Shown here piece after piece: positions 1 to 10,269 of a DNA stretch of 64,000 bases; within the stretch, counting starts at the first letter, position 1; every line of letters starts with the position of its first letter. This DNA comes from Rhipicephalus microplus (lineage: Eukaryota; Arthropoda; Arachnida; Ixodida; Ixodidae), in the NCBI RefSeq assembly GCF_043290135.1, contig NC_134700.1:76686000-76749999 (forward strand), read 5' to 3'. The notes beneath the pieces are model-generated. The model was not told the DNA's origin. It saw only the letters and a program-made list of their open reading frames with translations, and ran no database searches. Both the position numbers and the translations under genes were made by a program.

Positions 1-468
1 CACGCCATTCGGACCCAAGTCGCTGAGGCCCTTCCACCGATGCATCAGCAGCCACCTGTCACTACGCCTCTCACTTACGCCGCCGTCACTTCTCGGCCTA
101 CGCAACAGCGTATGCCGTATGCTCAACCTGCCACGCCGCCCTACGTCATTCCTGCAACCCCGATTGCTGCGCCGTATACCTATGTGAGATATTCAGCTCC
201 ATTTCACCGTCGCTCAGACGCTTGGAAGAAGCCGGATAATAGGCCCATCTGTTTCGGCTGTGGTATCGCTGGACACGTCGCCCGCCACTGTCGCCGAGAT
301 CCCCCTCCAGTTGAAACCGTAGGCAGGCCAATTGCGTGGTCGTCTGGGACGCCATCATGATACACCACTGACGGTCATCGACCCTACGCAAACCATCGGT
401 CACCATCGCCCCGACGACGCTCCCTGTCACCTATGCGTCGCCGACCTGCTACGGAAGAGAGAAACTGA
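1..468 (+). pseudogene. gag C-terminus (nucleocapsid) of element A
   Basis: The frame is open from base 1 and contains one CCHC zinc knuckle, CFGCGIAGHVARHC, at about 250-291. The knuckle binds the element's RNA during particle assembly. An Arg/Ser/Pro-rich tail follows, typical of the end of gag in these elements. A TGA at 358-360 interrupts the frame, but the same frame continues with the expected SPSPRRRSLSP-type tail to a second stop at 466-468. I therefore read the first stop as a nonsense mutation. The downstream pol frame is offset by -1 and overlaps from about 423, so -1 frameshifting could have linked gag and pol in the parent. Confidence 0.85.
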
Positions 469-1283
469 TCGCTGCAGCTCCGGAGGCAACAGCTGCATAC
501 AATTCGAACTGCTTAAGGCCTCCATCTTTCTCGCCGCAAAACGTTATTGACGTCAATGTTGAGGGGACAGCCGCACAAGCGCTTATCGACACAGGGGCCG
601 CCGTTTCCATAATCTGTGAGACCTTATGCCGCAAGTTGAAAAAGGTGACGACGCCTCTTTCGGGCCTGATGCTCCACACGGCCAACTCGCAGTGCATAGA
701 ACCTACAGCTGTGTGCACTGTACGTGTGAACTTTATCCAAGGTGAACTTTATGCCATTGAGTTTTTCGTGCTGGCATCCTGCTCCCACGAAGTCATTCTT
801 GGATGGGACTTTCTTTCGCGTCATCGGGCCATCATAGATTGCTCACGTCCAGAAGTTGCCCTTACACCGCTGCCAACCTCTTGTTTGGTGGATTCTCTTT
901 CTGAAGCTTACAAACTTGTCGTTGTTGCAGACACGGAAATACCACCGAGAACATCCGCCCTTGTAGCCCTGACCTGTACGGCCGCTCCGGCTGGAACTGT
1001 TTTGTTCACTCCGTCTGACGTATTTACCCGCCGCCGTGGCCTACACCTGCCCTTTGCCGTACTCACCGTGGAATCCGGTGCTACCGCCATGCTTGTCGCG
1101 AACTCGCTATCGTCGCCAGTTACCTTACCTCGCGGAGAATGTTTGGGTAACATACAAGACGTTGACCTCTTGCGCCCTCTAGAGTTCGCCGAAACACGCA
1201 CCTCACCACCAGCTCAATGCTATGACGCCACCTGTGGCCAGACTGCCCGCGCCAGACTCATTCAAGCCCTCTGTTGCCGCTGA
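423..1283 (+). pseudogene. Retropepsin and PR-RT linker of element A
   Basis: This is an aspartic protease that would cleave Gag-Pol. The active site LIDTGAAVS lies at about 583-609, and the second signature ILGWDFLSRHRAIIDC at about 795-842. A linker of about 130 residues follows (RRRGLHLPFAVL, then VTLPRGECLG), which is usual between protease and RT in this lineage. The frame runs into a stop at 1281-1283, while the RT continues in another frame from about 1222, so there is a frameshift near 1240-1260. No ATG start is expected because the domain is released from a polyprotein. Confidence 0.85.
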
Positions 1284-1980
1284 GCTATCGCCGACACAAA
1301 GAAGCGAACTCTTGTTCCTTCTTCGAGAGTTCCGTTCTGCCTTCGATTGCGCTCAACCATCTTTGGGTCGCACAGCGAACATCACGCACCACATTGACAC
1401 CGGTACTCATGCTCCCTTACGCCAACGACCATATCGAGTTTCAGCGGAAGAGCGCCGTATTATCAACGAACAAGTCGACGATATGCTCAAGCGTGGTGTC
1501 ATCCAGCCATCGCAGAGCCCTTGGTCGTCCCCTGTTGTACTTGTGCGCAAAAAGGATGGGTCTAGCCGATTCTGTGTCGACTACCGCCGGCTCAATAAGA
1601 TAACTCGGAAGGATGTGTACCCGTTGCCACGCATCGACGACGCTCTCGATTGCTTGCAAGGGGCAGAATATTTCTCCTCTTTAGATTTACGCTCAGGATA
1701 TTGGCAAGTTCCAATGGCTGATCCTGACCGATCGAAGACTGCATTTGTAACACCTGATGGGCTGTATGAGTTTAACATCATGCCGTTTGGACTCTGCAAC
1801 GCCCCAACTACCTTCGAACGGATGATGGACACCATCCTTCGCGGATACAAGTGGAACACGTGCCTTTGCTACCTAGAAGATATCGTCGTTTTTTCTCACG
1901 ACTTTTCCACTCACCTTGTTCGTCTTCGTGCTATTCTCGCGTGTCTCACCTCTGCTGGCCTTCAACGTAACATCAAATAG
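1222..1980 (+). pseudogene. Reverse transcriptase (fingers-palm) of element A, YLED active site
   Basis: RT blocks are clear: RPYRVSAEERRII (fingers), SSPVVLVRKKDG, RFCVDYRRLNKIT, YFSSLDLRSGYWQ (motif A with the first catalytic Asp), and FGLCNAPTTFERMMD. The catalytic YxDD box reads CYLEDIVVF at 1867-1893: the first Asp of the pair is Glu (codon GAA at 1876-1878). Element F has the same change. The frame ends at TAG 1978-1980 where the thumb should begin with a KKCHF-type motif. By family knowledge Asp to Glu at this site severely lowers polymerase activity, so the copy is probably inactive even apart from the stop. Confidence 0.9.
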
Positions 1981-2036
1981 CGCCATTTTGCACTATAGTA
2001 GTACAGTAGCTTTGCAGTATAGTATAGCTCACTATA
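1981..2036 (+). other. Low-complexity insertion/expansion inside RT of element A
   Basis: RT homology resumes in a different frame at 2037 ([14 protein letters not shown]). Between HF at 1984-1989 and 2037 there are about 20 bases more than the family needs. The tract is built from TAGTA/TATAG words (1993-2035). It looks like local slippage rather than a transposon insertion, since there are no terminal repeats. Confidence 0.55.
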
Positions 2037-4043
2037 CTGGGTCACGTCGTCTGCAAAGAGGGTGTTCTCCCGGATCCGGCGAAACTCCGCGCCGTGGCCG
2101 ACTATCCGAAGCCCAATTCCATCAAGACGCTTCGAAGTTTTATCGGCCTTTGCTCATACTTTCGTCGATTTGTGCGCAACTTCTCTTCCATCATCGCGCC
2201 TCTTACCAACCTGTTGACAACTTCCAAAGGTATTTCTGCTTGGTCAAAAGAGTGCGACGAATCCTTTACCGCGCTTCGGCGGTTATTATTATCACCTCCA
2301 ATACTACGTCATTTTGACCCTGATGCGCCTACGGAGGTCCACACCGACGCCAGTGGTGTCGGTCTTGGTGCTGTATTGGCTCAACGAAAACCAGGCTACC
2401 AAGAATACGTGGTCGCTTACGCGAGTCGAACCCTCAAGAAAGCCGAGTGTAATTATTCCGTCACGGAGAAAGAGTGCCTCGCAATTGTCTGGGCTTTGAC
2501 GAAGTTCCGCCCATACCTTTATGGCCGCCCTTTCGAAGTCGTCACGGACCACCACGCTCTATGCTGGCTATCATCGCTCAGAGACCTGACGGGGCGCCTT
2601 GGTCGTTGGGCGCTTCGCCTACAGGAATACGACATTCGTGTTGTATACCGATCCGGCCGCAAGCACTCCGACGCTGATGCGCTATCCCGCTCGCCGCTAC
2701 CGGTTGACCCAGCCTCCTCGTCACCGTCTTCAGCTGTCATAACACCAATCGACTTCACAGACTTGGCATCGGAACAACGCAAAGATGTGTGGATTTCGCA
2801 ACTCCTCGCCTTTCTGACTGATCCGTTAGCTAATTTAGTGTCAAGAGCTATCCGCCGTCAAGCCACACATTTCACTATTGGAGACGACCTACTCTATCGG
2901 CGGAATTACACGTCTGAAGGTCGGAAGTGGCTGTTAGTGATACCCAACCACATGCGCTCGGAAATCTGTACTGCTTTCCACAACGACCCGCAAAGCGCTC
3001 ACGCTGGCGCTCTCAAAACGTATAACCGTCTACGTCAGCGGTACTACTGGCGCGGCATGTACACATTTGTCCGCAAGTACGTACGTGCTTGTACTGCATG
3101 CCAGCGACGTAAAGTCCCACCTCAACGCCCTGCCGGTACACTTCAGCCTGTGCCTTGTCCAGCGCGTCCGTTTGACCGCGTCGGTATTGACTTATACGGA
3201 CCACTTCCCACGTCGTCTTCTGGAAATAAGTGGATAATTGTCGGCGTGGACCACCTCACGCGTTACGCGGAGACAGCAGCACTACCCGCAGCAACCGCGA
3301 GGGAAGTTGCGTTTTTCATCTTGCGCAACTTTGTTCTTCGCCATGGTGCTCCCCGCGAACTTTTGAGCGACCGGGGGCGTGTTTTCTTGTCTGACGCCAT
3401 TCAAGCGTTGCTCGCTCAGTGCAACATGGTTCATCGCCTGACGACAGCATATCACCCGCAAACGAATGGCCTCACAGAACGAGTTAATCGCACTCTCGGT
3501 GATATGTTGACGATGTACACAGCTTCAGACCAGACTAATTGGGACATTGTCCTTCCATTCGTCACGTATGCGTATAACACCGCTACGCATGCGACAACAG
3601 GGTTCTCCCCTTTCTTTCTGTTGTACGGATGCGAACCATCGTGTACGCTGGACACTATCCTCCCATATACGCCCGACTCCTCTGAGTACACTGCAATTTC
3701 TGATGTTGCCAGGTACGCAGAAGATTGCAGAAGATTGGCCCGTTCTCTGACAACCGAAGACCAAGGCCACCAGAAACTACGGCTTGACACCGACCGACAT
3801 CTCTCTACTTTCACGACTGGTGCTCTCGTTTGGCTCTGGGTTCTACCGAGCACTCCTGGCATTTCGTTGAAGTTACTGGCACGATACCACGGGTTCTACC
3901 GCATTCTCGCCCGTACGTCACCCGTCAATTATGAGATTGAGCCATTGACACAGTCTCTTGACTTACGCCGTCGTGGCCGAGAAATTGTGCACGTGAGTCA
4001 CCTGAAGCCGTATTACGACCCCGCTATAGTGACCACGCCTTAA
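2037..4043 (+). pseudogene. RT thumb, RNase H and integrase of element A
   Basis: This frame of about 668 codons is open to TAA at 4041. Domains in order are the RT thumb ([23 protein letters not shown]), RNase H ([53 protein letters not shown]), and integrase. Integrase has an HHCC zinc region (about 2980-3105, ACTACQRRK) and the catalytic [12 protein letters not shown] with Asp near 3188, LLSDRGRVF near 3367, and [11 protein letters not shown] with Glu near 3478. It ends with a GPY/F-like module ([10 protein letters not shown]) and the usual terminal [10 protein letters not shown]. All integrase residues I can check are present, so this half is the best-preserved part of A. The true protein would have come from the Gag-Pol precursor. 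Confidence 0.92.
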
Positions 4044-4091
4044 GTCGCCAGGTTGGCTACGCTATTCACCGGGGGCCAATATAGGGAACTA

Positions 4092-4249
4092 TGCGAACGA
4101 CGACGAAGCAGCATGAAACGGCAAGCCACAGCGTTGGTGCACGCGCGACCCGAGCTTGCGTTTGTTTTGTATTTTTGGCCTGTTGGCGTTCCTCGCTCTT
4201 CTGGCGTTCCTCGGCCTTCCAGTAGGTCTGTACGTAAATAAACTGCGTG

Positions 4250-4252
<3 letters not shown>
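4092..4252 (+). repeat. Probable 3' LTR of element A
   Basis: The right end CTGCGTGACA matches the CGTRACA ends of the LTRs of C, E and F, and is followed at once by ATATAT. The left end is uncertain: a TG at 4092 is the likeliest start after the GGGGG/AGGGA-rich stretch at 4070-4088. The partner LTR is outside the window, so this cannot be confirmed internally. Confidence 0.5.

Positions 4253-4330
<78 letters not shown>
4253..4330. repeat. (TA)n microsatellite between elements A and B
   Basis: An uninterrupted AT array of about 78 bases fills exactly the gap between the 3' end of A and the 5' LTR of B. Open frames across it (Ile-Tyr repeats) are artefacts. Confidence 0.97.
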
Positions 4331-4332
<2 letters not shown>

Positions 4333-4439
4333 CCACGTTGTGTTGGTGGGAGAAGACGAGAGCGAAGAACTGAATCCAGCTGTGGCTGAGTAAACAGTCC
4401 TCCAGTTCGAGTTCCTGTTTATCGTTTCCTCTTGCAACA
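4331..4439 (+). repeat. 5' LTR of element B
   Basis: It starts TGCCACG and ends GCAACA. The matching copy is at 9550-9665, sharing AGAAGACGAGAGCGAAGAA and GAGTAAACAGTCCTCCA. It is short (109 bp), as are all LTRs in this window. Confidence 0.85.
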
Positions 4440-4442
4440 GAC

Positions 4443-4458
4443 TGGTGGGCGGGTGGGT
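4443..4458 (+). other. Putative primer-binding site of element B
   Basis: TGGTGGGCGGGTGGG starts three bases inside the LTR end. TGG complements the CCA end of a tRNA. Elements C, D, E and F have related sites. I cannot name the primer tRNA from the sequence. Confidence 0.55.
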
Positions 4459-4459
4459 A

Positions 4460-5840
4460 CTGTACTGCAATGTCGTATACCTGCTGGTCCTGAACCAGAA
4501 GCAACCGCCGCCAGCGCACCAGGGTCTGCTGATATCCATCGAAGCCGCCGCCACCTTCAAGGACTACCACCACAGTACGGCCCCTTCGCAAGTTTCGTCA
4601 GGACAATGTTTGCCACATCCACAACCCAAACCGTATGACCCATTCGCTAGCGTACCCTATGTCATCAACACGCCTCGCACGCCCAACCCATTCCATGGTG
4701 ATGCCGGTGAGGATGTCGACGACTGGCTTAACCATTTCAACCAGGTCACTGCCATCAACGACTGGGACAATCGCCGTAAGTTGAAGAACGTGTATATCTA
4801 GCTCTTAGACGCGGCAAGAGTGTGGTATGAGAACCACAAAACTTCATTCACAAGTTGGCAGGAATTCCATCGGCAGCTTCGCGAGTCGTTCCGTAACCTC
4901 GAACGAAACGAGAAAGTGGAGCAGGTACTTTCCTCGCACTTTCAAATGCCGAACGAGAGCATCGCCATGTTTGTCGAAGAGATGTCGCGATCGTTTCGAC
5001 GGGCTGATTCCTACATGCCAGAAGACAAGAAAGTGCGTCTGCTAATTCGAGGCGTAAAAGAGCAACTTTTCGCGGGCCTTGTGCGCAACCCTCCCACGAC
5101 TGTGTCGGAGTTCATACTTGAGGCCACAATTATGGAGCGCATGCTTCGGCAGCGGTTGTCGCAGTATGAGCGTCAGAAGACTATGTCCGCTGCGTGCTCG
5201 CTTGTACCAGGAGGTGATAACAGGGAGGTTCTCACAGAACTCATACGGCAAGTTGTACGTGAAGAACTTCGGAAATCTTATGCAGCGTGCCCTCCCAGTA
5301 GCGCTGCTCTTCGGATGTCGTTCGTAACGAAATCAGGCAGTTCGTTCACTCCTCACCCCCATCGCAAGTCGAACCTCCCACGCTTCCTACGCGGATGCCC
5401 TACGCAACTCTACGCCGTCGATGGCACATTTTGCTTATCCACCTGCTGGGACCGCCAGACGCTTTCCATGTCCAGCCCATCGCCTGCCTTCTCAGGCAGA
5501 TTTTCGTCCTGGCCCACGGAATCCCACTGTCTGGCGTGCATCCGACAATCGTTCTTTGTGCTACCATTGTGGCGAAGTTGGACACATGTAGCGCAACTGT
5601 TACTACCGACGAATAGGCCTACGCGGATTCCACCCAGATGCACGTTGTCGAAGTTACGGTGAGCGCCCACAAGAAATTGCGGATTACTTGTAAGGTAGTC
5701 ATCACGCTCCTGTCCCGCCGCGACGACAGTCACGGTCACCATCACCCCGTCCGTCCGCATCAACGCACCGCGCCCGACCCGCCTTTGGGTCTCCTGGTGC
5801 CAGTGGAGCAAGCTCACGCAGGGGAAACTGAAAACGGCGA
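4460..5840 (+). pseudogene. gag of element B
   Basis: The capsid region begins with RTPNPFHGDAGEDVDDWLNHF (about 4675-4737), with VWYENHKTSFTSWQEFHRQL just after a stop. It continues through RADSYMPEDKKVRLLIRGVK and QLFAGLVRNPPTTVSEF. TAG at 4799-4801 interrupts an otherwise continuous frame that runs to about 5310, after which the frame shifts. The zinc knuckle at 5559-5600 (CYHCGEVGHM-stop-RNC) has TAG at 5589-5591 in place of a residue. The product would be the structural polyprotein. It cannot be made as one piece here. Confidence 0.85.
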
Positions 5841-5939
5841 CCTCCGGAGCTGAGGCCGCTGTCACGTGAACCGACAAATACCCTCCGCCACTGCCTTACG
5901 ACGTGCCGTCAAAGCCTGTTTCTGAAACCGCCAACAGAA

Positions 5940-6250
5940 CGTTGGCTGCTATTACCGTTTCCGTCGACTGTTATTCGGTGACTGTGCTTGTTGACACGGG
6001 ATCTAATTATTCGTTATGAGCGCTTTATTGGCCAGCTGTTTACACAAGATGCTGACAACGTGGGACGGCCCTCAACTATTCACCGCTGAAGTTTACCTCG
6101 TATCCGCTATAGGAAGGTGCACCGCCACGCTTGAGATTTGTGCGTCGGCTTTTGTAGCGTAGTTCCTTGTACTGCCGGATTGTTCTCGGCTGGTCATTCT
6201 GGGCATGAATTTTCTGCGAGAGTATGGAGCGATAATTAATCTGCGTGATT
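5940..6250 (+). pseudogene. Retropepsin of element B
   Basis: The active site VLVDTGSNYS is at about 5980-6018 and is followed directly by TGA. The second signature LVILGMNFLREYGAIINL is at about 6196-6243. Further stops lie between. The domain order relative to gag and RT is normal. Confidence 0.75.
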
Positions 6251-6659
6251 TGTTCGTTAGTTTTGCTGTGTTTCTCAAGATCCCGACATCGAGGACGAAC
6301 CTCGTGGCGTGGCCTTACCCGTAGTCGATGATTGCGTCACGTTGTCACCTCGCAGTAGTATCTTCGTGCTTGTTGGGTGATCACGGGAGCATTCGATTAC
6401 GGGCATCGCCGAAAGTAACCTGACGTTATTGCTTGATCGGGAAGTTGCCATTGCTTGAAGTCTCGTGCAACTCCAAAATGGCCAGACTACGGTTTTAGTT
6501 ACGAACTTCAGTGGCGAACACAGGCATTTTGCGAAACGCACAACCATAACTTACTTGGAGGCATTGGATGATTTGGATGCCTTCCCTTTGATTACGACGA
6601 TCTTGACTGAGAACAGCTGTGATACTGACGTGACTAGTCGCCTCAACGTCAATCGCTAG

Positions 6660-7216
6660 TTAGAAGAACCTAAGAGGGCATGTCTCCTCCGTCTCTTCTC
6701 ATCATTTAGTGACTGTTTTGCCACAACTTCGAAAGTCCGGCAGACTCCTCTAATGAAGCACAGAATTATCACTGAGCCCAACGTCCAACCCGTGCGCCAA
6801 CATGCTTGCCGCGTGTCGCAAAAGGAGCAAGATCCTATCCGTCATAAAGTGGAACAAATGCTCGACGATGACGTAATTCAACCATCGACTAGTACTTGGG
6901 CGTCACCAGTTGTTCTGGTTAAAAAGAAAGATGGTTTATTATGATTCTGCGTCGTCTACCGCAAACTGAACAAAATAACGAAAAAAGACGTATATCCTCG
7001 TCCTCGTATTGATGACTCCTTGGATCGCCTTTGAATCTCCCGTTACTTTTCTTCCATGGATCTCCGTAGCGGATATTGGCAGAATGAAGTAGATAAACGG
7101 GACTGAGAAAAACAGCGTTTCTTACACCTGACGGTCTCTATGAATTTAAAACTCTTCTTTTTAGCCTGTGCTCCACTCCAGCCACATTCCAACGAATAGA
7201 CACAGTTTTATCTGAC
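6660..7216 (+). pseudogene. RT N-terminal half of element B, frame broken
   Basis: Fingers and palm motifs can be followed across frames: KHRIITEPNVQPVRQH (from about 6756), SPVVLVKKKDG (6904-6936) followed by a stop, FCVVYRKLNKITKKDVYP (Asp of VDYR changed to Val), then YFSSMDLRSGYWQ with frame changes near 7100. PR-RT linker sequence lies before 6660. Confidence 0.8.
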
Positions 7217-7876
7217 TTGAAGTGGTACTCTTGTTTAGTGTATTTAGACGACGTAGTCGTTCTTTCTACGACTTTTGAACAGCATAGTGAGCGGCTTGAG
7301 GCTGTTCTTCTGGCTATTCGCACTGCTGGCCTCTCTCTGAAACCAGAAAAGTGTTATTTCGGATATGAACAACTCAAATTCTTTGGCCACATTGTCAGCA
7401 GCAGTGGTGTTCACCTCGATCCTGAGAAGGCTATGGCAGTTGCTTTGTTCCCGATACCGAGAACAAAGCATGATGTACGCCACTTTCTGGGACTTTCTGC
7501 TTATTACCGCCGCTTGGTGGCGAACTTTTCGAAAATCGCTGACCCTCTACAACAACTCGTTAAGGATGACGTCGCCTTCGTCTGGGGCCCCAAACAATCC
7601 GGCGCTTTCCGCGACCTTCAACAACGTCTTCAAACGCCACTGATCCAAGGTCACTTCGACACCGAAGCAGACACAGAAGTCCGCACTGACGTGAGCAACC
7701 TTGGCCTCGGAGCTATTATCCTGCAATATCAAGATGGCGTGGAATGCGTCATCGTCTACATTAGCCGCACGTTGTCATCTGTGGAGAAGAACTACTCGAC
7801 GACTGAAAAAGAATGTCTGGCGGTTGTATGGGTTATAACGGAATTCATGCCCCACTTGTACGGACGCCCTTCTTAA
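7217..7876 (+). pseudogene. RT palm/thumb and RNase H start of element B
   Basis: This frame carries the canonical CLVYLDDVVVLS catalytic box, then the thumb (KPEKCYFGYEQLKFFGHIVSS, HFLGLSAYYRRLV) and the RNase H beginning (EVRTDVSNLGLGAII, KECLAVVWVITEFMPHLYGRP). RNase H motif 1 reads TDVS where TDAS is usual. A stop at 7874 truncates it where the next frame takes over. Confidence 0.88.
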
Positions 7877-8625
7877 TCTTCAATGACCACCACTCTCTCT
7901 GTTGGCTAGTGAATCTGAAAGATCCTTCGGGCCGCCGCGCAAGATGGAGCCTTCGGTTACAGGAATTCGATATGACGATGGTTTACAAGTCTGGCCAGAA
8001 ACACACCGACGCTGACTGTCTTTCCCACGCACCCGTCGAGGTCGCTGCAGAAGACAAGAATAAAGACTTCAGCTGCCTTGCTATTCTCGCATCATTAGAC
8101 GTGGTTTTGCAGCAAAGCGATGACTTAGAATTACAACCACTGATTGAATACCTTGAGGGACGTCGCCCACAGCCCCCACGACAGTTTGCGCGTGACTTGT
8201 CATCTTTCTGTCTACGTCAAGACATCCTCTACAAGCGCAACTTTCATCGAACGAAAACTCTTTACCTCCTCGTCATTCCTGCTGCTCTCCGCGATAATAT
8301 TGTGCGTGCTTGTCACGACAAGCCATTGTCAGGGCATCTTGGCTTCGCGCGTACTCTGGTGTGGATCAAGGACAAATACTACTGGCGGACACTTACGAAA
8401 ACCGTACGGCAGTACGTCAAGATATGCAAAGCCTGTCAGCGCCACGAAAATCTAACGACAAAACCAGCCGGTCTCCTTCAGCCTTTGCGACAACCTCACG
8501 CACTTTTTAAAAAGGTCGAGATGGATTTACTCGGCCCGTTTCCGAAGTCTACGGCAGGTAACAGCTGGATTGTAATTACCACCGACTACTTGACCAGATA
8601 CTGCAAAAAACAAGCCACCCAGTGA
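7813..8625 (+). pseudogene. RNase H C-terminus and integrase N-terminus of element B
   Basis: From about 7875 the frame reads DHHSLCWLVNLKDPSG and HTDADCLSHAP (end of RNase H). The integrase zinc region follows (HDKPLSGHLG near 8313, CKACQRHENL near 8430), then MDLLGPFPKST with the first catalytic Asp near 8524. It stops at TGA 8623. The upstream part overlaps the previous frame out of register. Confidence 0.87.
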
Positions 8626-9362
8626 GCAACTGCTTCCGAGGTGGCTGACTTTTTCATCAAAACATCGTTCTCCACCACGGTGCTCCCGCTGTCGCCATCA
8701 CAGATCGTGATACTGCTTTTATGGTACACTTGCTCCGAGAAATCTTGTTGCTGAGCGGCTCGAGGCACCGAACAGCCACAGCGTACCATCCGCAGACTAA
8801 CGGGTTAACCGAACGTTTTTACAAAATGAGAACAGACATGCTTTCGATGTATGTTGCAAAGGATCAGAAGAATTGAGATGAAATCCTCTCGTATATAACG
8901 TTTGCGTACAATACGGCTCCGCAGGAAACCACCGGCTTTGCTCCTTTGCGTCTGGTTTGCGGCCACGACGTCACCACAATGCTTGACACCATGCTGCAAC
9001 CAACTCTGCCGGACACGATTACCACGGACGCAGATGTATTTGTTCAGGGTGCCGAGACGCCCGACAGCTGGCGTGCTTTCGCATTTTATCGCGGCAAAAT
9101 CAAGATGCTCGCCGGTACAACACCCACCACAGAGCACTAATATACAAATACAGTGGCCTTCTCTGGGTTTGGAATCCTATACCTCAACATGGACGCTCAG
9201 AAAAATTGTTATGTCGGTACTTCGGACCCTACCGAGTTCTTCATCGCCTCGGCGATAAGAAACTACGAAGTTGTCCCACCAGACACGTCACAACGTTCTC
9301 GTAGACCACACTCCTCGGATGTGGTTCACGTCTCCAGGACGAAGCCTTACTATTTGCGTTGA
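8626..9362 (+). pseudogene. Integrase catalytic core and C-terminus of element B, heavily degraded
   Basis: Pieces of the integrase core can be followed through several frame changes. The NGLTER-type motif is visible near 8800 (acgggttaaccgaacg). The C-terminal GPY-like segment and the end DVVHVSRTKPYYLR stop at 9360-9362. No single open frame covers the domain. Confidence 0.75.
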
Positions 9363-9535
9363 CTGCAAGTCAAGAACTTTGTGATGTGGCAATAGCCTTC
9401 AAGACAATTGTACATTTCTTTCTTTCTTTATTTTTCATCGCATACATTTTCTTTTCGATGAACACAGACATTTTTGACTACCTTTCGTAGTTTTTAGGAG
9501 CCGCGGCATTCATGCGATGCTTCTTTTTTCTTCTT

Positions 9536-9665
9536 TGGGGAGAGAGAAATGCCGCGCTTTGTTGGTGGCAGAAGACGAGAGCGAAGAAATGAATGGCAGC
9601 TGTGCCTGAGTAAACAGTCCTCCACTTCGAGTTCCTGTCTATCGTTGTTTCCTCCCGCGATAACA
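9536..9665 (+). repeat. Polypurine tract and 3' LTR of element B
   Basis: GGGGAGAGAGAAA (9537-9549) immediately precedes the LTR start TGCCGCG at 9550, as expected for the plus-strand primer of reverse transcription. The LTR is 116 bp and ends at CGATAACA. It is followed at once by a CA array. Confidence 0.82.

Positions 9666-9929
<264 letters not shown>

Positions 9930-9978
<49 letters not shown>
9930..9978. repeat. (TA)n microsatellite
   Basis: A pure TA array that abuts the left arm of the inverted repeat at 9979. Confidence 0.95.
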
Positions 9979-9981
<3 letters not shown>

Positions 9982-10131
9982 GTATAGAGAAGAAGACGCA
10001 CGTACGAAGTGATTTTATTGTCGTTTCGGCCGTGGGTCCGGCCTTCTTCAGAAAGTTTCTAAAGAAGACCGGACCCACGGCCGAAACGTCAATGAAATCA
10101 CTTCGTACATGTGTCTTCTTCCCTATACGAA
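9979..10131. repeat. 70-nt inverted repeat with 13-nt loop
   Basis: Left arm 9979-10048 and right arm 10062-10131 are reverse complements with about 6 mismatches in 70 (about 91%). Each arm carries the stem II region and GAAAC of a hammerhead-type motif (CCGGACCCACGGCC then GAAAC). It looks like two opposed copies of a Penelope terminal sequence. Confidence 0.9.
10024..10051 (-). ncRNA. Hammerhead ribozyme-like core (left arm of inverted repeat)
   Basis: On the minus strand, CTGAAGA (10051-10045) fits the CUGANGA core. A GGCCG/CGGCC stem II with a short loop follows, then GAAA (10027-10024). Downstream CGAC replaces the CGTC expected around the cleavage site, whereas the right arm reads CGTC. 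By family knowledge such minimal hammerheads occur in Penelope-like terminal repeats. Confidence 0.6.
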
Positions 10132-10269
10132 TAATCTTACCCGGACCCAGCATCACTTTTGTTTTCGGTATATATATAGTTATATATTTATATGTTGTAC
10201 AATGGGCCCAACGTACTTGGGACGAGAAGTGACACAACTTAGTGGTTGCCCTAATTTTATTTCCAACGA

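Larger units (their letters stand above)
1..4252 (+). mobile_element. Ty3/gypsy LTR retrotransposon A, 5' end outside window
   Basis: The order is gag nucleocapsid end, retropepsin, reverse transcriptase, RNase H, integrase, then a probable 3' LTR. This PR-RT-RH-IN order is diagnostic of Ty3/gypsy. The 5' LTR and most of gag lie left of the window. Lesions are an in-frame TGA in gag at 358, a frame change near 1240-1260 between the protease linker and RT, and a stop plus extra bases at 1978-2036 inside RT. The last part of pol (2037-4043) is one long open frame. The right end reads GTGACA and runs straight into a TA array. It is a non-autonomous relic of moderate age. Confidence 0.93.
4331..9665 (+). 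mobile_element. Ty3/gypsy LTR retrotransposon B, full-length but degenerate
   Basis: It has two recognisable LTRs (4331-4439 and 9550-9665), a primer-binding site at 4443, gag with a zinc knuckle, protease, RT, RNase H, integrase and a polypurine tract at 9536-9549. Gag and RT resemble element E closely (ADSxMxEDKKxRxLxRGVKxQLFAGLVRxPP), so B and E belong to one lineage. Many stops and frameshifts make every ORF defective. The LTRs differ at roughly 15% of sites plus indels by eye, so this is an older insertion than E. Both flanks are microsatellites. Confidence 0.93.

Noticed and set aside
4253..4389. Open frames of Ile-Tyr or Tyr-Ile repeats (also 9639-10001, 13144-13369)
   Set aside because: They are translations of TA/TG microsatellites with no conserved sequence.
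5410..5877. 155-codon minus-strand frame
   Set aside because: It is antisense to gag and nucleocapsid of element B and has no family motif.
10062..10100. Active hammerhead in the right arm of the inverted repeat
   Set aside because: The core reads CTAAAGA instead of CTGANGA, so the essential G is lost, although GAAACGTC is kept.
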